Assembly: GCF_047663525.1 (NCBI RefSeq)
Contig: NC_092587.1
Location: 44,042,501 to 44,106,500 of the forward strand
Direction of reading: 5' to 3'
DNA length: 64,000 nt
From: Anas platyrhynchos
Taxonomy: Eukaryota; Chordata; Aves; Anseriformes; Anatidae
Position 1 is the first letter of the stretch. The number at the start of each line of letters is the position of its first letter. The translations under genes and the position numbers were made by a program. Of the stretch, positions 17,257 to 30,394 are shown one piece after another. The notes beneath the pieces were generated by a model. The model made no database searches, had not been told where the DNA came from, and worked only from the letters and a program-made list of their open reading frames with translations.

Positions 17257-20200
17257 AAATATTGCAGAAAACAAGGGATTCCCATTAAGTGCTACAAATA
17301 ATATCAACTTGATTTTTAAAAGGAAATGTAAATTCAAATAAGAAACTTTATTTCCTATTGAGTCTTCCAACAGCAGTATGCTGTGGTCTGTTTCTGTTCC
17401 TGTTCACACCCTTACAAGCATCGCTTTGGTGTGAGCATTGGTCTTCACTCCCACAGAGAACACACCAGTGAAGGTAAGCTGGCAGGAGTGGGAGCAGAAC
17501 CATCAAGGAACATCTCTGAACACCTCCCAGGGAGTGAAAGGCTTTCAGTGCCATTAGCACACCTGCAGATGTGAGCACATTTGCTGAGTCACCAGGCAGG
17601 TCCCAGGGACGCTGACTGAACCAGCTGCCAGAGACCTCAAGACTGTTGGGTCACGTCCGACCCTCCCTGGGCAGTCCTGCAAGCTAGTGGAGGCCCAGAG
17701 ATCCTGCCGGCTGTACGTGTTCATCCAAGCCCCGCTGCTGCTGCTGCAGTCTCTTCATTCTTGGCTCATGAAGAGCTGGTGCTTGAGGGTGGAAGAGGTA
17801 CAGCAGGCGTTTCACGATTACGCTGGCCAAAAATCATCCCTCTGCTCCACCCTTTCCCATCTAGCCTCATCCTCCTGAAATGTGCAGAAGCCAGACCCAT
17901 GCAAAATCTGCCCTGAAGGCATTTTGAGAGAACAGATGACAAGCAAGAGGAAGGAAGGATGTTTTATGGCCTCAGCTCTCTTCCTTCCAGTGGATTTTGG
18001 CAGAAGTGACTGGACTTTCTGCTCTCGATCTCCCCGGCAGAAGGGATGTAGAGCAGAGTGAAACTGTTTTGATCTGCAGTGTAGCATTTGATGGTGGAGT
18101 TTCATAGATGCACTTCCTTTATTAATACTATTTTGATATAAAGTACATTCACATTTAAATGCCATCTTTTTAACAGGCATGGTTTGTCATGTTTGGTGCT
18201 TTTGACCTTAACTGCTGGATCCCAGGGTTAAAAATTTTCTCTTTTTTTCTCTCCCTCTCTCTCTTTTAGTAGAAAAGAGAGTTCTTCTCTTGCATCTTTC
18301 AGGTTAACCAGAAGTGCATTGCACAACTTTTGCAGCTACTTGAGAGAGATAACTCAATATTCATAACAATACACAGGGATTTAATTGAGAAATAACTTAG
18401 ATAAGAGAACTAGCTATCAAATACAGTTATTGGAAGTGGAGTTATTTTAGATGGAGGCTGCACTGCAGGTCTGCATGTTAATTCCTTTCCAGTTTTACCA
18501 ATTATGATGACTTTTGATAATACGTCTGGTGCTGTCCTTCAGCTTCAAAAACTGGAATTTCAGAAAGGGGAATTGGACTTGTGCTGGGATGGTCACAGTC
18601 ATGTGTCAGAGTTTCATTCCTTCATCGTCAAAGATTTTATCCACAGTTCATAAAGAAACTGATGCTACATTTGAAGATCAATGAAATGTCGAGCAGTTTG
18701 CATTGTGATGAAAAACAAAATCCTAGACTCCTTTAAAATCTTCTGGTCTCCTCTCATTGTTTTGCAGGGTTTTTAAACACTTCCAAAACTTGGCAGATGT
18801 TGTTGTTTTGTTTACTTTCATATTAAAGTTTTACTACTAGGTTTAAGATTAAGCAGGAACCATTCTGTATGAAAATACATTATGATGAAAACAAAATAAT
18901 GAAATTAATTATACTGATTAAATTCAGAATGAATTTGTCGCAACCTATTTCCTTTGTCAGTGAGCATGTTTATGAAAAAATAAAAATAAAAAAAATCTAC
19001 AGCTAGGGGTGCAGTGCTACATCCCTCACCATTTCCTTGATGAAAAGGGCCTTCTTGCCCACAGATTTACCCAGTACCTTTTGACCCTGCTGATGCCAGC
19101 TGCCTCTACCACCTGCTGTGACAGCAAAGCCCAGAAGTTCTTGGTTACTCATGGTATAAAGTATTTTGTTTTGTTTGTTTTCAGCTAACATACCAGTTTC
19201 ATAGAGTGAGCCTTGTTCTAGCAGTGTGGAATTTGGGAAAGAAGAGTTCTGCTTTTTCCCTACCCATGGCTTTGGTTATTATGCACTGCATGGTGTGTGG
19301 CACATGGCCCCCCTCATGCTCACGAGTGACAAGTTGTTAGTCACATCTTCTAGTATAGTGGAGGATGTGTACAAGCCAAACACATACAGAAGAACAGAGG
19401 ACTTTGCTGAGAAACAACTGGGAATGCCAAGAAAACTCCTAGTAAGAAACAGTCTCCAGTGGGCACCTATAGCACCCAATGAATGCTTGGACGTGCATCC
19501 AACAAGGACTTGCCAACCCTGCTGCTGAGGGACCGGCTGCCTGCTGGCAGGCAGGACAGGAACAGGCAGGTCTGAGAAACTGGGGATGAGAGTGGCAGCT
19601 AGCTAAGCTACCCATGCAGTTGTGCTGGCTTGTGCTGCACCACGTCTCCAATTTTCCGTTCTCAAAATAAAATACCTCTGAGGTGATTCCTCTCGGCAAC
19701 ACATGAGGACTGGGAAAAATAATCAGAAATGTTCTGTCCTATTGCCAGTGTACTTAGACAGAGGAAGTAAGGGAAATACTTCCTTTCTGAAAGTCAGGCA
19801 GATATTTTGTATCTTTCTCAGCATCAGAAATTATTACATGCTCCTCAGGCCTGATGACAGAGTAGCTGTTGGTGACATAAAGTTCTCTGAAGGGAAATTT
19901 ATGAAGAGAGGGGGGTTTAGGATGGCATGAAGGACATCCTGGTATGCTCATGAAGCCAACGACCAAATCTGTTACTGGGAGATCTGGCAAGAGCAAGTCA
20001 CCACTCCTATAAGGCCCATGAGTCTGCATTTCCAGGAGAGAGGAAGGTGCCCTGGTACAGAGCCAGGATGTGATGGGGACTGGTACTTGGCATTTCTCCC
20101 AGGCCCTTGGTTCAGATGTGTGCTGTGCCCAAGCACTCTGCTGCCCAGTGTCCCCGAAGCCATTTGTTAATAGCACAGGGATGGTCAGCAGGTGTTCTTG

Positions 20201-20984
20201 GCCCAGGAGGATTTGTCCTGTTTCCTGACACCCTGGACAAATGATCACAACACGGGAGGGAGGAAAGGAAACCTGGGAAAGAGTGTACTTCCCTGCATCT
20301 GCAGGTACACCCTGCAAGATTAGCAGAAGCCATAAGGGCAGGGCATGTTTGAGTGACCTCTTGGTGTGCAAACACATACAATTTAAAAAAAAATGCTTTC
20401 TAAAAATGCCATCATCCTGGGAGGTACAAAGATTTGGAGGGCTGGTATACCTCTCTAGTAGCATTTGATCAAATGTAGCCTCTTGAAAAATCAGATAGTA
20501 CTTCTTGGTTCTTGTTTGGAGAGGCCAGTTGGATCCTGTTGAAGTCCATTCAGAACCAAAATGGAAGTTCCCATTGTCCTTGCTCTACAGAAAGATATGG
20601 TAGGTAGGGTAGACACTTTGCAAGCCTTGAGCAGGTTAGAAAGAAGCTCAAAGGAACAGCTCAAAGGATTAAGTGTCCACAGGTGGGTGGAGATGGCTGA
20701 AGTGACCATGGTGGGGAAACGATGACAGGAAAAAGGGAAAGAAGATGGTGGCACTGGCACTGATAACAGCATGGAGGGCTAAGGGTAAGAAAGCATCATA
20801 CTAAAAGCTGCAGGTGTGTCTGAGCAAGGAATACAGATAAGAACATAAACTACATTGGATTGCATATAAGAATATAACTGAGTTGGCCAAAAAGGGATTA
20901 GAAGAGCAGCTAGCTAAAAAAAATAAAAATCAAATCAAAACTAATACTAATTCTTCCATCTGTCACAGCAGCAGCAAAAATCCT
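17257..20984. other. Spacer, no convincing gene
   Basis: No conserved exon found. The minus strand at 19,003-19,191 has a short reading frame that weakly recalls ribosomal protein L36 (see findings). A 236-codon minus frame at 19,754-20,464 has no recognisable domain or codon bias and overlaps other open frames, so I do not call it. Confidence 0.4.
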
Positions 20985-21490
20985 ACCAGAGAGCCAGTCA
21001 GGTCACAAGACTCCAGATCTGTAAGCCTACTGTCTGTGCCAGACACACTGGTAGAGCTAGAACAAGGATCAGAACAACCTCGTGGATAAATACAGCCTTT
21101 TCAATAAAGTCAGCAAAGTTCCAGTTTGCAAAAGGAAGTCCTGCCTCATAAACATCATGAAGGTTTTTTTGATGGGGTCATCTGGTACGTGGAGAAAGGT
21201 GACCTAGTTGACATGATTGGCTTGAGTTTCCAAAGGCTTTTAACAAAGCCTCACTGAAAAGACCCTAAAGAAAAATAATCAGCAGCAAGGTAAATGGGAA
21301 AATCTAGCGTGGAGAGGTAAGTAATAAAAGAATGGAAAAAGCACAGCACTAAATAGAGAAAGGTTACCAGGGAGTTCTGCAGGGGTCTGCACTAGGATTT
21401 GTGCTACTAAACAGAGCTACTAAATGACCCGGAAAAAGGGGGTGAACAGTGAGATGATGGGCTCTGCAGAAAATATGGCAAGTTAAAATG
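20985..21490 (+). mobile_element. Old CR1/L3-type LINE fragment (reverse transcriptase region)
   Basis: Decayed but ordered matches to L3/CR1 ORF2: TCTGTAAGCCTACTGTCTG (about 21,017), AGTCCTGCCTCATAAAC with GGTTTTTTTGATGGGGTCA (about 21,140-21,180), GGTGACCTAGTTGACATGAT, TTTCCAAAGGCTTTTAACAAAGCC (the AFDKVPH block, about 21,230), GTTCTGCAGGGGTCTGCACTAG, and TAAATGACCCGGAAAAAGG followed by GTGAACAGTGAGATGATGGG (about 21,420-21,460). Many stops and frame breaks; both ends truncated. Confidence 0.72.
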
Positions 21491-21619
21491 CTGATGCAGT
21501 TATATGTCTAGTGAAGCTTTTGTTTCAGTGAATACCAACACTAATGCAATGTGAGGTTGATGTCCACTAAGTATAACCGTAATCCATGTCTGCTGTTACA
21601 GCTTTGGGGAGGACAGAAC

Positions 21620-21925
21620 AAAACAGAACAGAAAAGAGAATAGAGAAAATATAAAATAAAATAAAATAAAATAAAATAAATAATATTGAAATATAATGTA
21701 ATGTTATATAGTATATATAATACACACAATATACATAATAAATAAAATAATTAAAAATAAAAATATGTAAATATGAAAATTTATAATATAATACAATATG
21801 ATATGATATAATACATAAGAATGTATTTTTATATTTTATAAAATAAAATAAAATAAAATAAAATAAAATAAAACAAATAAAATAAAATAAAGCAGAAAAT
21901 TTATTTATTTATTTATTTATTCTCT
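21620..21925. repeat. A/T-only low-complexity block with (ATAAA)n
   Basis: Runs of ATAAA (21,651-21,680 and 21,838-21,893) around a very AT-rich core with TATATA and ATATGATAT words, ending in (ATTT)n at 21,898-21,921. Directly follows the LINE fragment. Confidence 0.9.
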
Positions 21926-24186
21926 GTTCTCCTGTCTCCTCCCCTTCCCTCTTCTCCCCTTCAGCTTTCTTCCTACGTCTCATGTGGACCAGTAAGGTTG
22001 GAAGTCTGCAAAGAGAGCTGATAGAAGATAAACTGATATGGCTTGTCAAGGAAACAGGATATGATCCGAGCTTCACCTTATGGGCAGAGAACTTCAACTG
22101 AAGGTGGCTGTCACCAGTGCTCTATGCCAGATGTTCTTGAAAGGTGTGATAAAGCCACTGCTACTGAATTTATACATCTCTGGGAGCAGAGATGGTTCCC
22201 CTGAACTCCCTTGAATCAAGATGCCAGATTTGACAAAGCTGCCTTGGAGGCTGGTTGTGGACTCTGCCTCTAGGAACAAATCAAATTCTTGATGCTTAGG
22301 TTAGATTTTAATCCAAATCCATAATGTTAAATTTATACTTGCTGACTTCTCTTGAAGTGTCCTAGGGCTCCCCTCTATTATTTTTTGGGGGGTATTATTT
22401 TATTTTTGCAGCACGAGAGAGATTGAGTGACTATATAGATCAGATGGCAATATTTTTACTGACTGTCAGAGCTTTAGAAAAACTTTTTCACATCTGAAGC
22501 AGCTCTTCAGGCTAGAAGTGGACCTGAGAAGCATATGGAGACTGATGCATTTCCTGATGTATACTCAAAAATTGGATCAGTGTGAATGTAGGACCTCTGA
22601 TATCAATGTGAAGCTACAAGCTGCTCACACTTCCTAGCTGTTCTGCAGCAATCTTCAGCTAGAGAGCTCAATGAACTTTGAAGGTGCCTCTTTGCACAAA
22701 TCTTCTTGACATGCAGGGAAACACAGGTAAGGAGAAAGCTGGTGGTTTGCTCTTTGCCTCGCAGGCAGAACCAAATGTTGAATGTAGGTGGCCTCAATTT
22801 CAGGTGAGTATTTGCTTGCTGAGGCTACCCTGCGACCCAACATAGCTTTTGTAGCACTGGTCAGGCTGTGATTTTAAATTCTGTTGTTCTGGGCCCCTTC
22901 AAGATTGGAGGGTGAGACTTTCCATTTCTGCATGTACTTCATGCTTCTGATTCTAGGCAGCCGGATGTGAGGAATACTGATTCAGCCTTCAAGGCCACGG
23001 TATTCTTTTTTTTACATTTACTGGGAAAGAAACGGCATCAGTAGGCCAAAAGGAGCATTTCCTGTGTAAAGAAAGGGGCAAAATTCCTGTGTCCTCTGGG
23101 ATAAAATTTCATTTTTGTCTGAATAGGACATCTGTCGTAGGAATTTCTCATTTGAATACATGCCAGCAATAAAGAAGGAAAGAATGTTGCTTGCACAGGT
23201 AAAAGGAACAAGAGTCATGGATGCCTTCAGGGTCCCAGAACTGAGCACTGTACGTAACACACCCTCCACATGCTCAAAAGGAAGATGGCAAAAAAAAAAC
23301 ACTAGAAGTATCCCTCCTCCTCCAGCTCTTCTCTGATGCCCGCTTGCCCAGCCCCACGCAGCTCCCGTGGCTGTGCAGGAGCCGTGATGCCAGCAGCCAA
23401 AAGCGCTTCAGCGGCTGGACGTCGGCGCCGAGCTGCTCCTTTCCTTTGCAGACCCTGCATCCCAGTGGCCTCCTGGAAAAGTGCAGGGAGCATCAGCCTC
23501 GGGCCCTGCCCTCCAGCAGCCCAGGGAGAGGAGCCTTCCCCGGGCAGTGGGCGTCTGTCCCAGGAGCAAGGCGCCGGCCGGACCCCGTCTGAGCTAACAG
23601 GCTCAGCTGCTACTAGCAACTGAAAGAAGTTGTCCTCTCCTTGGCAGACCTGGTGACCACCACTGCCTCTGGCTCTTCCCCTCTGGAGAGGCTGGGAGGG
23701 GAGGCCCAGGGCGTGTGAGACCCGAGGAACATTTACCAGCCGGTGCTGTGAGACCAGCTGCCTTCGAGGAAGCCAGCCCGAGGTGGCTGAGGCAGCCCCG
23801 TGACACGGAGATGTGGCTCTGAGTGGGCTGAGTGCCCACGGGTTCTCACCTGTGGTTATCAGGGACTTGGTGTGCTCACCCAACCCACAGCCCTGCAGCA
23901 GCCTTTTCTGCAGACAGCAGCTAAAAGGTGGAAAAAATGGCTCTTGCTACTGGTCCCTTTAATGGCTTGTGTTTTGCTGGAGCAGATGGAAATGCTGTTA
24001 TCTAGAAGGACAGGCTGGCTGGCAACTGAAGCTGGCTGCTGCTAGCCCACATCCCCTCAAGGTGTTTCCCCATGGGGCCAACTGCACCTGCAGGCTGACA
24101 TCCCCACTCGGCCTCTGTGCGTGCGGGAGGGAGCTGAGGTTTGTGACAAATTGGAAGTGAAAATAAACAAACAAATTAATTGCATT
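21926..24186. other. Spacer with a GC-rich island at 23,320-23,880
   Basis: The GC-rich part carries overlapping open frames, the longest 193 codons on the minus strand (23,302-23,883). It is Arg/Pro/Ala/Gly-rich with no domain I recognise and could be a promoter or first exon of an unseen gene, or simply GC-driven openness. The rest is unremarkable. Confidence 0.3.
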
Positions 24187-24187
24187 T

Positions 24188-24470
24188 TGACTTTTTCTTC
24201 TTTTTCTTCTTTTTCTTCTTTTTCTTCTTTTTCCTCTTTTTCCCTTTCTCTTTCTTTTTTCTTTTTCTTTTTCTTCTTCTTCTTCTTCTTCTTTTTCTTT
24301 TTCTTTTCCTTTTCCTTTTCCTTTTCCTTTTCCTTTTCCTTTTTCTTTTTCTTTTTTCTTTTTCTCTTTCTCTTTCTCTTTCTCTTTCCCTTTCCCTTTC
24401 CCTTTCCCTTTCCCTTTCCCTTTCCCTTTCCCTTTCTCTTTCTTTTCCTCTTTTTCTTCTTCTTTTCCTC
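24188..24470. repeat. 280-bp polypyrimidine tract, mixed (TTTTC)n, (TTC)n, (CCCTTT)n
   Basis: Nearly uninterrupted C+T on the plus strand, built from blocks TTTTTCTTC, CTTTTTCTTTTT, TTCCTTTTCC, CTCTTT and CCCTTT. The large pure Lys/Glu or Phe frames across it are artefacts. Confidence 0.97.
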
Positions 24471-27400
24471 TATTAAATTAAATGAACATCCCTGAACTGC
24501 TTTCTCCTGACAGGAAATGTGGAGAGTTAACATCTTAACAGCAGGAGGGCAGAAAATCTGAACCTGACAAAAGTTGGAGGATACGAATATGATTCAATTT
24601 TTAAGAAATGTGGAAAAGTGACTTCCAGTTCTCCCACCTCTAAACTGGGGGTGGCCTTTACTTGTTTTGGAAAGATATGGAAACACAAAAAGAACAAACA
24701 CAGTGTGCTTAAACACTAATGGCACGTGGAAAAGTCATAAGGAAGGGCAGGAAGAGGAGCAAAAAGAAGTCAGGAAGAATTATCATGAGTATGTGTAGAC
24801 AGATAAATGCTAGGTTACTGTAAGGTGATCTCCCTAGGGCCAGTAATGACATTGATGGTGGCCTCTATGCTTCATTACCTAGAGCAAGGTGACCATAAAA
24901 GGGACATGCAATAAATTGAAAATTACCCTAATATTGCAATGACTTCTTATTGTCTTGGAGGCTTTAAGTGGTTTAAGTGGTTTGAATTACTGTATTTTTT
25001 GAGAGTTAGTACTCATATGTTCTTGGTTACAACAACCCATATTCTTCACACTGGCTGTGCTCTGTAAAGGCTTTCAGGTCTGGTTTTGCAGTTTAAGCTG
25101 GCTCACGTTGATAGCACTAGCAGCAACATTCTGGGTGATTTGTTGGCAGATTACCTTACCAGATATCTTTCTCCATGCCAACAGCTCTGAGGTCCTGTAA
25201 TTTCTTGATGGTTGCCTCTTCTAATGTGAGGCAGCAAAGCTTGCTGTAATTGCAATGGTAAATGGATAAGAACGGTGACAGTGAGGGAGGGAGAATCTCT
25301 CATACAAGTATCCTCCCTATCTGCTGTTCTTGTGTGTCTGCATTGCAGGGAAATGTGTACTACTTCTGTGTATCCTAATTAGGCCTGATCATGACTAGAG
25401 TAATAACCTTGGTGCATAATTTCGTGTGGGTTTTTCTTTGTGCTGCACACAAGGAATAGCTGTATTTGAGGGAGGAGGGCAAACCACTGTCCCTGTGGTT
25501 TCTCATTCACTGATGAATGAAGTGACACTATACATGTATTCAGCCCTCCCTGTATGCCTTGATTTTTCTCTGGTACTTATGCACCCTCCACCCTCATATG
25601 CACTGCTTTGCTGCTTGTTTCTGAGATGGTCATGAGAATATACTGTCTTCTAAACAAGAATGGAAGGGAACAGTGGAGTAAACAGATAAATGGAAAATCA
25701 AATAATCAGAAGCAGTTAAAATAATTATAAAAATGGCTTCAATTTTTAAAATTGTCATTTAACATTTGGTGGAGATCAATAACTTTAAAACTGGAGTGAG
25801 GGCTACATCAAGGTGCTGCAGCATTGCTCTGGCACATATTGAGAGGCTTTTCCCCTGAAGATGGTTGGTGCTGTAGTTTATCACTGCTATATAAGATTTA
25901 GAAAGACAGCTGTGTTCCATTTGACTACACGTGTGCAAGATTTTTAATACTCAGAGGAAAACAGTCTTGAGAATATCAAATTACAGACTGGAGAAAAATC
26001 TTGCAGAGAATGGGGGAAATTGTTTTATTGTGAGGTAGAAAGGTTTCCATCCCAACCCCCAGTCTTGGCACCAGAGATGTGAAAAGAGTTAGTGAGTATT
26101 GAGAGATTCAGCCACTGCAACAAAAATAGTTTTTAGGGAACACTAAGGGTTTTACCAGACCTAGATGGGATGGAAGAGAAGTAATCATACACATGATATC
26201 AGAAAAATTAGGAGACGACACTTATTTCACTAGTCAGTTCTCTGTTCCCCCTATTGCTATGTGCAGTAAATCTGGCTTACCGAAAAGTACTCTTGCCCTT
26301 GTAAAATTCCTAGAGAATATAACTATATAAGCCATCCTGCTTCCAACACTATTGGATAGCCCACATCCAGATGTGATGGATTTTCCATCTAATACCCTCC
26401 TTTCCTGTGGAATAACTCCTCAAGTAGGAAACCCCAATGATGAGGAAGAGTTAGGTAGAAAGCATAAGTGGGAGAGATGAATATTTTTATTTGCCTGAAA
26501 TCATTTTTACCAGAAGGATTGGAGAAAAGGTCAAAATATGCAAACAACTTTTTTTTTTTCTTTTTTTTTTTTTTTTTGAGAATGGGACTTTATGAATTAA
26601 CTGAAGATGACGGGTCACCCAGAAGATCTGAGAGGTTAGTTTGCCTGTCCTGTAGAGGAATGAGAGGGGTGATCAATTTGTTGAAACAATGAAGTTGAAT
26701 TTCTGGTCAGCACCATGTACAAACTATACAAGAACAATTTTTATACATTAGGCATAAAGACAGCAATATAATGACAAGGTGCTAAACAAGGTAATGGCTA
26801 TTAACGGACAACCTTTGAGATAAATACAGTTGTAAATCCTGTTAGGTTCACAAAAATATATACAAAGCTTTTGCTGATAAGGAGGCATGCATGCTAATAG
26901 GGTCACCATTTGTCACCACAGCATGGACAAACAGCTTTGGGTCCCTGTATACTGCAGTTAAAGATTTTGTGTACAGAAATTGCTGTGACTTTATTTGTAA
27001 TCTGCAGAATGAGCAGTGAGCAAAGACTGTGATTTTTCTTCTTAGTTTGGCATCAAAATGTGCACAGAATGGTGTTTTATGTCTCCCGCAGATGTGATCT
27101 CTTGTCAGTTATGTGCATGTTACTGAATCATACCAACATGTTTCACAGAAATAGCACTATGTGCTTTATTTAGCGTGTGGCTTGTTTCTGTATGCCAGAG
27201 ACCTACATGAAGCTCAGTGATTCGACACAAACGTTTTCATATTTGGTCTTCGCGTTCCTGTTCATGACATTAACATTAAAGAGCCCTGTGCTGCGCTAAC
27301 AACAGCAAAGAGTTGCAGAGAAAGTTGCCCGTTGCGAGGTGAATAAAGCGTACACTACCTACTGCTTCACAGGGACGCTCTGGAAATCGTAGCTCGGGAA

Positions 27401-27844
27401 ATACGGGGGAAAAAATCACTAATTCAGTGTTTCTCAGGAGCCGGAGGTACAACGCTCGGTGAGAAAGGCTGCGGCACGGCTTCTGGGAGCTTGTGCTACC
27501 TCACTCTCTTTGAAAGCTTTTCATTTCAAGCAGGTAGCTTCTAAACGCTAGCTTTCTTCTCTGATGGGAAGAAGACCCTCTGAAGTTTAGCACTGAGTGT
27601 CTTGTCTCCCGTTATCATTAAAGGATAATTCCTAAATTACAAAGAAAAACAAAACTTTCGCTCTCTCGAGGACCGCTCGGTTCCAGGACGCGGGATTTCT
27701 GCTCCCCTCTCTCCCCAAACTCAACTCTTCCCGGAACGAGACCCCGACGGACGAAAGCAGACACCCCCACGACCCCCCAGGGGCAGAAAAGGGGCGACTT
27801 GGCGAGGGATAAAATATTGAAAAACCGCTTTATTCTCGCCCAAG
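24471..27844. other. AT-rich spacer before the histone cluster
   Basis: No gene, RNA or repeat family recognised. A T-rich homopolymer run lies at 26,550-26,578. From about 27,240 composition becomes CpG-richer, leading into the H1 promoter. Confidence 0.5.
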
Positions 27845-27931
27845 AAACACAAGCCGAGCCGCCGAGCGCCGGGCGGCGGCGGGGCGGGGCGGGGCGGCCG
27901 CACCAATCAGCGCCCGCTGCGCTGCTATAAA
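27845..27931 (+). promoter_or_regulatory. H1 promoter (copy 1)
   Basis: Classic order for replication-dependent H1: AAACACA H1 box (27,845-27,851), tandem GGGGC GC boxes, CCAAT (27,903-27,907) and TATAAA (27,926-27,931), about 50 bp before the ATG. Confidence 0.9.
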
Positions 27932-27979
27932 GGGGGCGCCGCCGCCGCCGCCAGCACCGCGATCCGCGCCCGTCGCGAC

Positions 27980-28648
27980 ATGGCCGAGACCGCGCCCGCC
28001 GCAGCGCCCGCAGCCGCCGCCGCCCCGGCCCCCGCCGCCAAGGCCGCCGGCAAGAAGCCGAAGAAGGCGGCGGGCGGCTCCAAGGCGCGCAAGCCCGCGG
28101 GCCCCAGCGTCACCAAGCTGATCACCAAGGCCGTGGCCGCATCCAAGGAGCGCAAGGGGCTCTCCCTCGCCGCGCTCAAGAAGGCGCTGGCCGCCGGCGG
28201 CTACGACGTGGAGAAGAACAACAGCCGCATCAAGCTGGGGCTCAAGAGCCTCGTCGGCAAGGGCACCCTGGTGCAGACCAAGGGCATCGGTGCGTCGGGG
28301 TCGTTCCGCCTCAGCAAGAAGCCTGGTGAAGTGAAGGAGAAGGCACCCAAGAAGCGGGCGGCCGCAGCAAAACCCAAGAAGCCGGCGGCCAAGAAGCCCG
28401 CCAGCGCCGCCAAGAAGCCCAAGAAGGCAGCGGTGAAGAAGAGCCCCAAGAAAGCCAAGAAGCCGGCGGCCGCTGCCACCAAGAAAGCGGCCAAGAGCCC
28501 CAAGAAGGCGACCAAGGCTGCCAAGCCCAAAAAGGCAGTGGCAGCAAAGAGCCCGGCTAAGGCAAAGGCAGTTAAGCCCAAAGCTGCCAAGCCCAAGGCA
28601 GCCAAGCCGAAAGCAGCCAAGGCGAAGAAGGCACCCAAGAAGAAATAA
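27980..28648 (+). CDS. H1: Linker histone H1, copy 1 (222 aa)
   Basis: Binds linker DNA at the nucleosome dyad and compacts chromatin; replication-dependent class by its promoter and 3' stem-loop. Tripartite: Ala/Pro/Lys N-tail (1-40), winged-helix globular domain about 41-112 ([12 protein letters not shown] ... [15 protein letters not shown]), and a Lys/Ala/Pro C-tail with CDK-type SPKK, SPKK and SPAK sites. Intronless, extreme GC third positions. Two globular-domain changes set it apart from the other two H1 genes here: Lys46 where they have Glu (VTELITKA), and Ile103 where they have Thr (KGTGASGS). It also starts MAETAP rather than MSETAP and its tail lacks one Ala (KKAPKKK). Both substitutions are intact codons, so they could be real variants. 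Confidence 0.97.
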   Translation: MAETAPAAAPAAAAAPAPAAKAAGKKPKKAAGGSKARKPAGPSVTKLITKAVAASKERKGLSLAALKKALAAGGYDVEKNNSRIKLGLKSLVGKGTLVQTKGIGASGSFRLSKKPGEVKEKAPKKRAAAAKPKKPAAKKPASAAKKPKKAAVKKSPKKAKKPAAAATKKAAKSPKKATKAAKPKKAVAAKSPAKAKAVKPKAAKPKAAKPKAAKAKKAPKKK

Positions 28649-28686
28649 GCCCCCGTGGAAGAAAACCTTCCACACTTAAACCCAAC

Positions 28687-28727
28687 GGCTCTTTTAAGAG
28701 CCACCCAACCTTTCCTAAAAAGAGCTG
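28687..28727 (+). terminator. Histone 3' end signal, H1 copy 1
   Basis: Stem-loop GGCTCTTTTAAGAGCC at 28,687-28,702 (SLBP site), then ACCCA, then the U7-pairing downstream element AAAAAGAGCTG at 28,717-28,727. Confidence 0.95.
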
Positions 28728-29142
28728 AAACACTGAGATCGATTTCTTACAGACCACGGGAACGATATGTACAGAGAAGGATAACGCAGATACTGAGGAC
28801 AACGTACGTTTTAGTTCGGGGACAGGCAGAGCAGGCTCGGATCAGTCGCTCTACGGACCTGAAATCCCCCTGCCGCTTAGAAACGGAGCGGCGAGGGAGT
28901 TAAAGCTCCGCAGCGGTGCTTTGAACCACCCGCACAGCGCCGGGATTGGCGGCGGCCCGGGGCTGCCGAGCTGCGCCCGTAGCGCTGCGAGCGCCGCGCG
29001 GCTCCGCCCCCGGACGGGGCGTGGGGAAAGGCGGCGGGGCCGGGAAGGGCTGCGCCCTACACTGCTGGGGCTCAGCGCTCCAGCTCCGATTAAAACTTTG
29101 TGGAACAACTGTTGCTTTTACTGACTGTAAACAATGAGATTG

Positions 29143-29183
29143 CAGCTCTTTTTCTGGACCTGTTGGTGGCTCTGAAAAGAGCC
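29143..29183 (-). terminator. Histone 3' end signal, H2A copy 1
   Basis: Minus-strand stem-loop GGCTCTTTTCAGAGCC (29,168-29,183; loop variant TTTC) and downstream element AAAAAGAGCTG (29,143-29,153). It faces the H1 terminator across about 415 bp of spacer (28,728-29,142), which contains GC-rich sequence but no gene. Confidence 0.95.
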
Positions 29184-29228
29184 TTTGGGTTTCGAAGGGA
29201 AGAGCTTCCCAGGCACAGTTCTCGGTGT

Positions 29229-30324
<1,096 letters not shown>

Positions 30325-30353
30325 AGCGCCGCGGATCCTGTTTTTAACCCAAA

Positions 30354-30394
30354 GGCTCTTTTAAGAGCCACCCACCTTTTCAATAAAAGAGCTG
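30354..30394 (+). terminator. Histone 3' end signal, H2B copy 1, with overlapping AATAAA
   Basis: Stem-loop GGCTCTTTTAAGAGCC at 30,354-30,369; downstream element AAAAGAGCTG at 30,385-30,394. A poly(A) signal AATAAA (30,382-30,387) overlaps the start of the downstream element. Confidence 0.93.

Noticed and set aside
16580-17370. Large Ser/Leu/Pro and Glu/Arg/Gly reading frames
   Set aside because: Produced by pentanucleotide repeats that contain no stop words; no non-repeat conserved sequence.
19754-20464. 236-codon minus frame
   Set aside because: No recognisable motif, mixed composition, overlaps frames in other phases.
23302-23883. 193-codon minus frame in a GC-rich island
   Set aside because: No domain, no conserved start or splice context; kept only as a note on the island.
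24057-24533. Poly-Lys/Glu and poly-Phe frames
   Set aside because: Polypyrimidine tract read as codons.
27830-28675. 281-codon minus frame over H1 copy 1, and similar frames over H1 copies 2 and 3
   Set aside because: Antisense of Lys/Ala codons; no independent start context or homology.
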